64,000 bases of DNA. It comes from Inhella proteolytica (GTDB lineage: Bacteria; Pseudomonadota; Gammaproteobacteria; Burkholderiales; Burkholderiaceae_C). Position 1 is the stretch's first letter; every line of letters starts with the position of its first letter. A model generated the notes under the pieces. It was not told the origin of the DNA, made no database searches, and was given only the letters and a program-made list of their open reading frames with translations. The DNA is taken from NCBI RefSeq assembly GCF_016093275.1, contig NZ_JAEDAK010000006.1:124001-188000 (forward strand), read 5' to 3'. Shown here in pieces: positions 54,722-62,989 of this stretch. Both the position numbers and the translations under genes were made by a program.

Positions 54722-55646
54722 CGGCTTCGGGCCGCAGCAGCCAGTTGAAGACTTCGAGGGCGTCGTCCAGTCGGCTGTACTGGAAGTCGTAGCACTCGCA
54801 TTGGTCCACCAGCCGGGCGACGGTATCGAAGCCCAACTCACCCAGGATGGAGTAGTTGAAGGCGTTCTCGGCAAAGTGGGTGAAGGTGGCGACCTTGCTG
54901 CGCGGCGTTAGCAGCGGTTCGGCACCCGCCTGGTAGCGCGGGAACACGATCCAGCGGGGCCGTCCGGGCTCATGCATGCGTTCCACCGCCTGGGCCGGCG
55001 GGGCCAGATGCGTGACGCGGCCCTTCTGGGTGTCATAGGCCTCGGGGGCCCAGCGCGCGCTGGGCTCGAAGGCGCGGATCAGATCGATCGAGGCGTTCTT
55101 CAGATTGACCGGCCGGGCCAGCGCCAGCGCGTCCAGGTTTGCGGGCTCGATTAGCGTCAGCTCGTCCGACAGCAGGCGCCAGCCGCGCAGCGCCAGGGCG
55201 GCGCACAGGGTGCTTTTGCCGGACCCCGGCGGCGCCGGCAGGATGACCACCTGGCCCTCGCGCTCCAGTGAAGCAGCGTGCAAGGTCAGCCATTGGTGGG
55301 CCGAGGCGGCCAGCGACCAGTTCAGCCCCCACTCCAGCATGGCCGGCGCCTGGTCGCGCGGCAGGGGTTCGAAGGGCGCCTGGTCGTCAATCCAGAACTG
55401 CACTTGCGGGCGCAGCCAGCGGCGCAGGTTGCGAGGTGTGCGCAGGGCCACGTGGTAGTCCGCGAAGGCCGGGTCCAGCTCGCAGGGGTGGGCCGCATAC
55501 AGGCCGTGGAGCGCGCTGGCCACATCCGGCAGTTCGCAATGCAGCTGCCAGCTGACAGGGCCGCTCTGGATGGCCAGGCGACCGGTGCGCAGATGGTTGC
55601 GGAATTCCGTCAGGGAGAAGTCCCCGACTCTGCGGTGGCGCGTCAC
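54714..55646 (-). CDS. HprK-related kinase (HPr-rel-A system)
   Basis: 310 residues. The P-loop is PPGSGKSTL (Walker A, near residues 138-146), followed by LRGWRLLSDELTLIEP, which matches the HprK-type acidic strand. The N-terminal about 120 residues differ from HPr kinase/phosphorylase. Related HprK-like kinases phosphorylate Ser of the paeninodin lasso precursor. The start is GTG, two bases after the pqqD-like stop. No HPr gene or PTS component is near, so the substrate is probably a cluster protein. Confidence 0.87.
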   Translation of the reverse strand: MTRHRRVGDFSLTEFRNHLRTGRLAIQSGPVSWQLHCELPDVASALHGLYAAHPCELDPAFADYHVALRTPRNLRRWLRPQVQFWIDDQAPFEPLPRDQAPAMLEWGLNWSLAASAHQWLTLHAASLEREGQVVILPAPPGSGKSTLCAALALRGWRLLSDELTLIEPANLDALALARPVNLKNASIDLIRAFEPSARWAPEAYDTQKGRVTHLAPPAQAVERMHEPGRPRWIVFPRYQAGAEPLLTPRSKVATFTHFAENAFNYSILGELGFDTVARLVDQCECYDFQYSRLDDALEVFNWLLRPEADD

Positions 55647-55648
55647 GA

Positions 55649-55885
55649 TCAGGAGCCGGGAAACAGGCGCTGCAGTTCTTGCACGGCGGCCGTTCGAACG
55701 GCCTCGTCGGCCGGCAGGCTGGCGGCCAGTTGCGCCAGTTCGGCTTCCGGTTGTTCCAGCCAGGCTTCGAACAGGCTGGCCGTGGGCTCGCCCATGGCAT
55801 GGGTGTCGCCCAACTGGCGGTCAAACACCACCAGCCCCTCTGGCCAGCGCTTGATGAGGAAGCGCTGTGAATCCGCCAGAGGCAC
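55649..55885 (-). CDS. PqqD-family peptide/protein chaperone (RRE-like)
   Basis: 78 residues with the PqqD winged-helix pattern: FLIKRWPEGLVVFDRQLGDT, then PTASLFEAWLEQPE. PqqD-fold proteins act as RiPP recognition elements that bind a leader peptide and bring it to modifying enzymes. This one belongs to the subgroup found with HprK-like kinases. It starts with GTG five bases after the Tat-protein stop and ends two bases before the kinase start. Its partner is likely the N-terminal region of the Tat protein upstream, which is inference. Confidence 0.82.
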   Translation of the reverse strand: MPLADSQRFLIKRWPEGLVVFDRQLGDTHAMGEPTASLFEAWLEQPEAELAQLAASLPADEAVRTAAVQELQRLFPGS

Positions 55886-55890
55886 CGGGT

Positions 55891-56547
55891 TTACTTGACG
55901 ATGCCGTTCGAGAGCAGATAGCCCTTGATGCCGCCGTTCGGGGCCGCCACGGTGACCGTGCTACCCACCATGGTGTAGTCGGCGTACCACTTCACACCGG
56001 CCATGGGCTCGTAGTAGCCCTTGGTGTCCCACTCGGTCCACATGTTCTTGATGACCGTGCTGTCGATGATGTGCGGCGGGATGACGGCGCCATTGCCGCC
56101 GTTGATGTTCAGGAAGGCGCCGATCAGATGGAAGGCCACCTTGCCAGGATCCCCCGGAGTGGTATTCGGGCCCAAGTTGAGCACTTGACCCAGCGTGAGG
56201 CTGACGCCACTGACCATGTAGCGGCTGCCCGAAAAGACCGAGTGGAACTTGGTGCTCGGCGGGAAGGTGGCAGGCCAGTGGTAAGCGTTGCTGCTGGAAT
56301 CCTGCTGCGCCTTGTAATTGCCGGGCGACTCCGCGCCGGTGCACTCACCGTTCTTGCCTTGCTGCGACACGCTGGTATTGCGCGACAGCGAGCGCGACGG
56401 CGTGAAGCAGGTCACGCCCAGTGCCGGCTGGCTGGCCAGGGTGAGCAGGGTCGGCGGCACGACCACGCCAGCGCCGAGAAAGCGGCGACGAGAACGGATC
56501 GGCTGCGGTTCGACGGAAGGCTGCTCGGGGCGTTGGGTTTCGTTCAT
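55891..56547 (-). CDS. Tat-exported protein of unknown function, candidate substrate of the kinase cluster
   Basis: 218 residues. The N-terminal 45 carry an ideal twin-arginine motif SRRRFLG (residues 19-25), then a hydrophobic stretch and probable cleavage near PALG. A hydrophilic pre-region of 18 residues (MNETQRPEQPSVEPQPIR) precedes the motif. The mature protein has two Cys, a Ser-rich start (FTPSRSLSRNTSVSQQG), and a folded-looking part with KVAFHLIGAFLNINGGNG and ending GYLLSNGIVK. No known domain is recognised. ATG 56547 has AGGGTG upstream. It is the first gene of the operon, directly upstream of the PqqD-like gene. Confidence 0.8.
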   Translation of the reverse strand: MNETQRPEQPSVEPQPIRSRRRFLGAGVVVPPTLLTLASQPALGVTCFTPSRSLSRNTSVSQQGKNGECTGAESPGNYKAQQDSSSNAYHWPATFPPSTKFHSVFSGSRYMVSGVSLTLGQVLNLGPNTTPGDPGKVAFHLIGAFLNINGGNGAVIPPHIIDSTVIKNMWTEWDTKGYYEPMAGVKWYADYTMVGSTVTVAAPNGGIKGYLLSNGIVK

Positions 56548-56654
56548 AAAGGCACCCTGAAGAACTGGTGGTTGGCGCTGGCCCTGCGCCACCGCGAAAC
56601 GTGCTCCCGCGCACTGGAATGCTCGGGCTTGACGTACTCTTGCGCCGAGAGTGT

Positions 56655-56668
56655 TTCACACATTCACA
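56655..56668 (-). promoter_or_regulatory. Direct repeat TTCACA in upstream region of the Tat/kinase operon
   Basis: TTCACA occurs twice with a two-base gap (56655-56660 and 56663-56668), about 110 bases upstream of the Tat-protein ATG. An 8-base periodic direct repeat could be part of an operator, but no binding protein is known. The rest of the 196-base gap (56548-56743) shows no clear promoter. Confidence 0.25.
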
Positions 56669-56743
56669 GACGGGGCACCGACCGGCAGGCCCCTGAATGG
56701 GTGGTGCGGCGACAGCACAAAGTCGCGGAAATGCCGGCGGGCA

Positions 56744-58246
56744 TTAGGTCGGCAGCGCGCGCCGGAACTGGATCGCCTCCGCCACATCCGCCACCTGGAG
56801 CTCGGCCCGGCCCGCCAAGTCCGCTAGGGTCCGCGCGACCCGCTGGACCCGGTGCTGGGCGCGGGCGGACCAGGCCAGGCGCGTGGCGGCCTGTTGCAGC
56901 AGCGTGGCGGCGGCAGGCGCCAGCGGGGCGTGCTCGTGCAGGGTGCCGGGCGGCAGGTCTGCATTGCTGCAGCTCTGCCGGTGCAGCGCGCGGGCACGCG
57001 CGTCCGCCACGCGGGCTGCCACGGCGGCGGTGCCTTCTCCGCTGGGGGCCGCGGCCAGTTCGGCCGGTGCCAGCAGCGGTACTTCGACGAGCAGGTCCAG
57101 CCGATCGAGCAGCGGCCCGGACAGCCGGCCTTGGTAGCGCGCCACCTGATCGGGCGTGCAGCGGCAGGCCTTGAGCGGGTTGCCGAGCTGGCCGCAGGGG
57201 CAGGGGTTCATGGCAGCCACCAGTTGGAAGCGGGCGGGGAACTCGCTGCTGCGGGTGGCGCGGGCAATGTGGATGCGTCCGGTCTCCAGCGGCTCGCGCA
57301 GGGCTTCCAGCGCCTGGCGGTTGAACTCGGGAAGTTCGTCGAGGAACAGCACGCCCTGATGCGCCAACGAGATCTCCCCCGGGCGCGGCGGCGAGCCGCC
57401 GCCCACCAACGCCACCGCCGAGGCGCTGTGGTGCGGGCTGCGGAAAGCCCGCTGCGCGAAGGCCTCGGGGCGGAAGCGGCCTACCAGGGACTGCAGGGCC
57501 GCTGATTCCAGTGCGGCCTCGAAGGGCAGCGGCGGCAGCAGGCCGGGCAGGCGTTGCGCCAACATGGACTTGCCGGTGCCGGGCGGGCCGACCAGCAGCA
57601 GATGGTGCCCGCCCGCCGCCGCCACCTCCAGTGCCCGCTTGGGGCCGGCCTGACCGCGCACGTCGCGCAGATCCAGGGCAGGTGCCGGCGCGGCCTCGGG
57701 GGCCGGCGCGCGCAGGCTGGGCAGCGGGCCTTCCTTGAGGGCGGCGACGAGATCCAGCAGGTGCCTGGCGCCATGCAGCTGCACGCCTTCGACCCAGGCC
57801 GCTTCGCTTGCGCTGGGCTCGGGCAGGACCAGGGCGCGCGGCGCCCCTTCTCTGCGCAAGGCCAGGGCCTGGGCCAGCGCACCACGCACCGGGCGCAGCT
57901 CGCCGCTCAGAGACAGTTCGCCAGCCCATTCCAACTGGTCCAGCTGGACGCCTTCGAGCTGGCCGCTGGCGGCCAGCAGGCCGATGGCGATGGGCAGGTC
58001 GAAGCGGGCGCCTTCCTTGGGCAGGTCGGCGGGCGCCAGGTTGACGGTGATGCGCCGATCGTGCGGAAAGCGCAGGCCGCAGCTGGTGAGGGCGGCGCGC
58101 ACGCGTTCGCGTGCTTCCTTGACCTCGGTGTCGGCCAGGCCCACCAGCGTGAAGCTGGGCAACCCCGGGGCCAGATGCACCTCCACCGTGACCGCCGGAG
58201 CGCTCAGGCCCGCCAAGGCGCGGCTGTGCAGCAAGGCCAAGCTCAT
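56744..58246 (-). CDS. comM: YifB/ComM-family Mg-chelatase-like AAA+ ATPase
   Basis: 500 residues: an N-terminal subdomain with Lon-protease-like fold (AVTVEVHLAPGLPSFTLVGLAD) and an AAA+ module with Walker A VGPPGTGKSM near 220-229 and Walker B GVLFLDELPEF. A C-terminal Mg-chelatase subdomain contains CPCGQLGNP with Cys motifs and CRCTPDQVARYQGRLSGPLLDR. ComM supports natural transformation by branch migration. ATG 58246 was chosen because GGAGGG lies just upstream. It is divergent from the nitrogen-regulated porin-glnK-amtB operon. Confidence 0.93.
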   Translation of the reverse strand: MSLALLHSRALAGLSAPAVTVEVHLAPGLPSFTLVGLADTEVKEARERVRAALTSCGLRFPHDRRITVNLAPADLPKEGARFDLPIAIGLLAASGQLEGVQLDQLEWAGELSLSGELRPVRGALAQALALRREGAPRALVLPEPSASEAAWVEGVQLHGARHLLDLVAALKEGPLPSLRAPAPEAAPAPALDLRDVRGQAGPKRALEVAAAGGHHLLLVGPPGTGKSMLAQRLPGLLPPLPFEAALESAALQSLVGRFRPEAFAQRAFRSPHHSASAVALVGGGSPPRPGEISLAHQGVLFLDELPEFNRQALEALREPLETGRIHIARATRSSEFPARFQLVAAMNPCPCGQLGNPLKACRCTPDQVARYQGRLSGPLLDRLDLLVEVPLLAPAELAAAPSGEGTAAVAARVADARARALHRQSCSNADLPPGTLHEHAPLAPAAATLLQQAATRLAWSARAQHRVQRVARTLADLAGRAELQVADVAEAIQFRRALPT

Positions 58247-58280
58247 CGATCCCTCCCCTCTTTGCTGCGCAGATTCTGGC

Positions 58281-58318
58281 TGCACCACGGCGCAACCCGC
58301 CTGCACCAAAGTGGTGCC
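58281..58318 (+). promoter_or_regulatory. Tandem NtrC-type enhancer sites
   Basis: TGCACCAAAGTGGTGCC at 58302-58318 is a near-perfect NtrC operator of the form TGCACCA-N3-TGGTGCA. A weaker half-conserved site, TGCACCACGGCGCAA, starts at 58281. That is exactly 21 bases upstream of the first, two helical turns, which suits cooperative binding. They lie about 90 bases before the sigma54 promoter at 58400. Confidence 0.8.
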
Positions 58319-58399
58319 AAGTGAGGGCGGAGGCCCGGATCGGTGCGGAGCGCGGTGCAGGGCTTGCACCGCGTTGGGGCATGTGCAGGCGCCCAGCGC

Positions 58400-58414
58400 T
58401 GGCACGGAAGCTGC
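58400..58414 (+). promoter_or_regulatory. Sigma54 promoter of the porin-glnK-amtB operon
   Basis: TGGCACGGAAGCTGC has the invariant GG at -24 and GC at -12 separated by 10 bases, the sigma54 signature. It is about 37 bases upstream of the porin ATG at 58452 and downstream of the NtrC sites at 58281-58318. This supports induction under nitrogen limitation through RpoN and NtrC. Confidence 0.85.
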
Positions 58415-58451
58415 GAAACCTGGGCATCCCCCTTGGAACCGGAGCTTCTGC

Positions 58452-59517
<1,066 letters not shown>

Positions 59518-59519
59518 CC

Positions 59520-59603
59520 CACCCCCGAAGCGCCTGCGGCGCCTCCCCCTCAAGGGGGCGCCACCAGCGGCCCGGCAGAGCCGGTTCCGCGGTGGCACTT
59601 GAT
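59520..59603. repeat. 84-bp dispersed intergenic repeat, copy 2
   Basis: This block matches 3286-3369 at 83 of 84 positions. It starts three bases after the glnK stop and ends 52 bases before the amtB ATG, exactly as copy 1 does relative to its neighbours. Both hairpins are preserved. Downstream, TGGAGAACTGA appears in both copies as the ribosome-binding region, while the 41 bases between show no similarity. Confidence 0.85.
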
Positions 59604-59655
59604 CAGGTCTGTTTCCTGCCCTCTTGGTGTCGCGTGGTCGACATGGAGAACTGAG

Positions 59656-61179
59656 ATGAAAAAGTTTCTATTGATGCTGGCGCTGAGCCTGGGCCTGTGC
59701 GCCTCGGGCTGGGCCCAGGATGCGGCCGCTTCGGCCGCTGATGCGGCCAGTGCGGCCGTGACGGCGGTGGCCGATGCGGCGTCTGCCCCCGTCGCTGCGG
59801 CAGCGGCCGCCTCCGAGGCGGCGCCGGCTGCCGCACCGGCCCCCAAGGTCGACAAGGGCGACACCGCCTGGATGATGGTCGCCACCCTGCTGGTGATCCT
59901 GATGACGGTGCCCGGCCTGGCGCTGTTCTACGGCGGCCTGGTGCGCGCCAAGAACATGCTCAGCGTGCTGATGCAGGTGATGGTGACCTTCTCGCTGATC
60001 GTCGTGCTGTGGGTGCTGTACGGCTACAGCCTGGCCTTCACCGAGGGCAATGCCTTCATCGGCGGCACCGACCGGCTGATGCTCAAGGGCATCTGGGACA
60101 ACGTGGCGGGCAGCTTCGCCCCCGCGGCCACCTTCAGCAAGGGCATCTACATCCCCGAGATCGTGTTCGCGGCCTTCCAAGCCACCTTTGCCGGCATCAC
60201 CGCTTGCCTGATCGTGGGCGCCTTCGCCGAGCGCATCAAGTTCAGCGCCGTGTTGGCCTTCAGCGCGATCTGGTTCACCTTCAGCTACCTGCCTGTCGCG
60301 CACATGGTCTGGTACTGGATGGGCCCGGACGCCTACAGCGCGGCCGCCGTGGCCGATGAGATGACGAGCAAGGCCGGCCTGATCTGGCAATGGGGCGCGC
60401 TGGACTTCGCCGGCGGCACCGTGGTGCACATCAATGCCGCCGTGGCCGGCCTGGTTGGTGCCTACATGGTGGGCAAGCGCGTGGGCTACGGCAAGGACGC
60501 GATCACCCCGCACAGCCTGCCACTGACCATGACCGGTGCCGCCCTGCTGTGGGTGGGCTGGTTCGGCTTCAACGCCGGTTCGGCCCTGGAAGCCAACGGC
60601 TTCGCCGCCCTGGCCTTCATCAACACCCTGGTGGCCACGGCTGCGGCGGTGCTGGCCTGGTGCGTGGGTGAGGCCCTGCACCGCGGCAAGGCTTCGATGC
60701 TGGGTGCGGCCTCGGGCGCGGTGGCCGGTCTGGTGGCCATCACCCCGGCCTGCGGCAACGTGGGTGTGGGCGGTGCGCTGGTGATCGGCCTGGTGGGCGG
60801 CTTTGCCGGCCTGTTCGGCGTCACCAAGCTGAAGAAGTGGCTGGGCGCGGACGATTCGCTCGACGTGTTCGGCGTGCACGGCGTCTGCGGCATCGTCGGC
60901 GCGCTGCTGACCGGCGTGTTCAACAGCCCGGCGCTGGGCGGCCCGGGCGCGATGGGTGACTGGGTCACGGCGACCATGATTGCGCCGGAGGCCTACTCGA
61001 TCGGCACCCAGTTCATGGCCCAGGTCAAGGCCGTCGGCCTGACCGTGGTCTGGAGCGCGGTGGTCTCCGTCGTGGCCTTCAAGCTGGTGGACCTGACCAT
61101 CGGCCTGCGCGTCAGCGAAGAAGAAGAGCGCGAGGGTCTGGACATCGCCAGCCACGGCGAGACGGCCTACTCCAAGTAA
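59656..61179 (+). CDS. amtB: Ammonium transporter AmtB with Ala-rich N-terminal extension
   Basis: 507 residues. A signal peptide (1-21, ending SGWAQ) is followed by an Ala-rich low-complexity segment (about 22-63) not present in E. coli AmtB. Eleven TM helices then follow from about residue 69. Conserved Amt motifs include LALFYGGLVRAKN and DFAGGTVVHINAAVAGLVGA with its first pore His. GVHGVCGIVGALLTGVF carries the second pore His. The C-terminal tail is suited to GlnK binding. It is the last gene of the sigma54 operon. Confidence 0.95.
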   Translation: MKKFLLMLALSLGLCASGWAQDAAASAADAASAAVTAVADAASAPVAAAAAASEAAPAAAPAPKVDKGDTAWMMVATLLVILMTVPGLALFYGGLVRAKNMLSVLMQVMVTFSLIVVLWVLYGYSLAFTEGNAFIGGTDRLMLKGIWDNVAGSFAPAATFSKGIYIPEIVFAAFQATFAGITACLIVGAFAERIKFSAVLAFSAIWFTFSYLPVAHMVWYWMGPDAYSAAAVADEMTSKAGLIWQWGALDFAGGTVVHINAAVAGLVGAYMVGKRVGYGKDAITPHSLPLTMTGAALLWVGWFGFNAGSALEANGFAALAFINTLVATAAAVLAWCVGEALHRGKASMLGAASGAVAGLVAITPACGNVGVGGALVIGLVGGFAGLFGVTKLKKWLGADDSLDVFGVHGVCGIVGALLTGVFNSPALGGPGAMGDWVTATMIAPEAYSIGTQFMAQVKAVGLTVVWSAVVSVVAFKLVDLTIGLRVSEEEEREGLDIASHGETAYSK

Positions 61180-61198
61180 GCCGCAGCTCCCGGCAATC

Positions 61199-61224
61199 AA
61201 AAGGCCGCCCTCGGGCGGCCTTTT
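61199..61224 (+). terminator. Intrinsic terminator after amtB
   Basis: AAAAGGCCGCC/GGCGGCCTTTT forms an 11-bp stem around CTCG, and the T-run continues to seven T. It lies 20 bases after the amtB stop and before the convergent response regulator, so it can serve both. Confidence 0.9.
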
Positions 61225-61241
61225 TTTGCGTGCGCAGAGCC

Positions 61242-61625
61242 CTACTGCAATCCGGGGCGGGCCTTGAGCATCACGGTTACCAGGTCCACCAGCTTGGCGG
61301 GTGCGAACGGCTTGGTGAGGAAGTAGTTGGCGCCGGCGCTCAGCGCGGCCTGCTTGTCGCGGCCCTCGGCATTGGCGGTCAGCATCAACACCAGCACATG
61401 GCTGAGCTCGGGCTCGCTCTTCAGGCTGGCCAGCAGCTCCAGGCCGTCCATGCCCGGCATCATCTGGTCCAGCACCACGAGGTCGGGCTTGATGGCGCGG
61501 GCAATCTGCAGGGCCAGTGCGCCGTTGGCGGCCTCGAACAGCGCATGGCCGCTGTCTTCCAGCGCGTAGCGCACCAGACGACGGATCTCGGCCTGGTCGT
61601 CCACGATCAGGATCTTGGCTTTCAT
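61242..61625 (-). CDS. Single-domain response regulator
   Basis: 127 residues made of a receiver domain only: ILIVDDQAEIRRLVRYAL with the acidic pair, phospho-Asp in VVLDQMMPGMDG, and conserved Lys in FLTKPFAPAKLV. No output domain is present, so it is a CheY/Spo0F-like phosphorelay intermediate or protein-interaction switch. No partner kinase is adjacent. ATG 61625 is used; an in-frame ATG four codons upstream is less likely. It is divergent from gshA. Confidence 0.9.
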   Translation of the reverse strand: MKAKILIVDDQAEIRRLVRYALEDSGHALFEAANGALALQIARAIKPDLVVLDQMMPGMDGLELLASLKSEPELSHVLVLMLTANAEGRDKQAALSAGANYFLTKPFAPAKLVDLVTVMLKARPGLQ

Positions 61626-61705
61626 GGCGGTCAGCATATTGCGTTTGCGATGCCTGCCCCCATCTGAGGGTGCTTCCTAGAATGGCCGGCACCCTGGAGA
61701 ACCCG

Positions 61706-62968
61706 ATGGTCCCGCATCTCATCACCGCCCTGACGGGGCCGATCAACGAACTGGAACAGCGCGTCCTGGAGTCCATGCCGGCCATCGAGCGCTGGTTCCG
61801 GCTTGAATGGATGGAGCACACCCCGGCCATCTACTCCGCCGTGAGCCTGCGCAATGCCGGCTTCAAGCTGGCGCCGGTCGACACCCAGTTGCATCCGGTC
61901 GGCTTCCACCACCTGAGCGAGGCCATGCTGCCGCTGGCCGTGCAGGCGGCCATGGCGGCGATCGAGAAGATCTGCCCCGAAGCCAAGAACCTGCTGCTGA
62001 TCCCCGACCCGCAGCGGCGCAGCGCCGGTGCGCTGGCCAGCCTGGCCACGCTGGTGCGCGTCTTTCGCCAGGCCGGCCTGAATGTGCGCCTGAGCGCTCT
62101 GGAAGAGGGGCTGGAGGCTCCTGTGGAGTTGCCGTTGGCCGAAGGCGGCGCGCTGCGGCTGGAGCCCCTGCTGCGCAAGCGCGGCCGCCTGCTGCTCAAG
62201 GACTTCGACCCCTGCACCATCCTGCTCAACTGCGAGCTGGCCGACGGCGTGCCGCAGATCCTGAAGAACCTGGACGGGCAGTACCTGCTGCCGCCGCTGC
62301 ACGCCAGCGCCGCGCAGCGCAGCCGCAGCACCTACCTGGCTACCTACGAAGAGGTGGCCAAGCGCTTCGCCAAGCTGCTGGGCATGGACCCTTGGCTCAT
62401 CAACCCCGTGCATGCGCAGTGCGAGGCGCAGGACTTCCGTAGCGGCGCCGGGCTGCAGGCGCTGCAGGAGCAGGTCGAGACCATCCTGGGCAAGGTGCGC
62501 AAGAAGTACAAGGATTACGGCATCAACGAGAAGCCCTTCGTGGTGCTGAAGTCCGATGCCGCGCGCGGTGGGCTGGGCACCTTGGCGCTGCGCGACGCCA
62601 AGGAGCTGGAAGGCGCCGCATGGCCGGCCCTCGCGGCGCCCGCGCGGCTGCTGATCCAGGAAGGGGTGGCGACGCACGAGCGTCTGGAGGACGCGCCGGT
62701 CGAGCCGACCGTCTACCTGCTGGATCGCTATGTGATCGGCGGCTACTACCGCGAACTGGCCGAGCCGGGTCAGGCACCAAGCCCGGTGCCGCTGGCCTTT
62801 GCCGATTCCGCGCAGCTGGTGCGGCCGGGCGAGCGGGCGGGCGCCAGTGCGCCCAACCGCTTCTACATGTATGGCGTGGTGGCCCGTCTGGCCATGCTGG
62901 CGGCCAGCTACGAGCTGGAGCAGAGCGACCCGGATCGCGAGGAGCTCGAGAGCGCACTGCCCGCCTGA
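61706..62968 (+). CDS. gshA: Glutamate-cysteine ligase (gshA_ferroox-type)
   Basis: First enzyme of glutathione synthesis, joining Glu and Cys. 420 residues starting MVPHLITALTGPI, the typical start of the betaproteobacterial/Acidithiobacillus-type GshA, distinct from E. coli GshA. LEWMEHTPAIYSAVSLRNAGFK and FVVLKSDAARGGLGTLALRD (ATP-grasp-like) are characteristic segments. I chose the ATG at 61706 because GGAG precedes it by 7 bases; an in-frame ATG at 61682 has no ribosome-binding site. The stop lies within a hairpin shared with the LysR gene. Confidence 0.92.
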   Translation: MVPHLITALTGPINELEQRVLESMPAIERWFRLEWMEHTPAIYSAVSLRNAGFKLAPVDTQLHPVGFHHLSEAMLPLAVQAAMAAIEKICPEAKNLLLIPDPQRRSAGALASLATLVRVFRQAGLNVRLSALEEGLEAPVELPLAEGGALRLEPLLRKRGRLLLKDFDPCTILLNCELADGVPQILKNLDGQYLLPPLHASAAQRSRSTYLATYEEVAKRFAKLLGMDPWLINPVHAQCEAQDFRSGAGLQALQEQVETILGKVRKKYKDYGINEKPFVVLKSDAARGGLGTLALRDAKELEGAAWPALAAPARLLIQEGVATHERLEDAPVEPTVYLLDRYVIGGYYRELAEPGQAPSPVPLAFADSAQLVRPGERAGASAPNRFYMYGVVARLAMLAASYELEQSDPDREELESALPA

Positions 62969-62989
62969 GCGGCACAGGCGCTCAGGCGG
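62961..62989. terminator. Hairpin formed by two convergent gene ends
   Basis: CCGCCTGAGCG (62961-62971) pairs perfectly with CGCTCAGGCGG (62979-62989), an 11-bp stem with a 7-base loop. The gshA TGA (62966-62968) and the LysR-gene stop (TCA at 62982-62984 on the plus strand) both lie in the stem. It is a probable bidirectional terminator built from coding ends. Confidence 0.65.
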
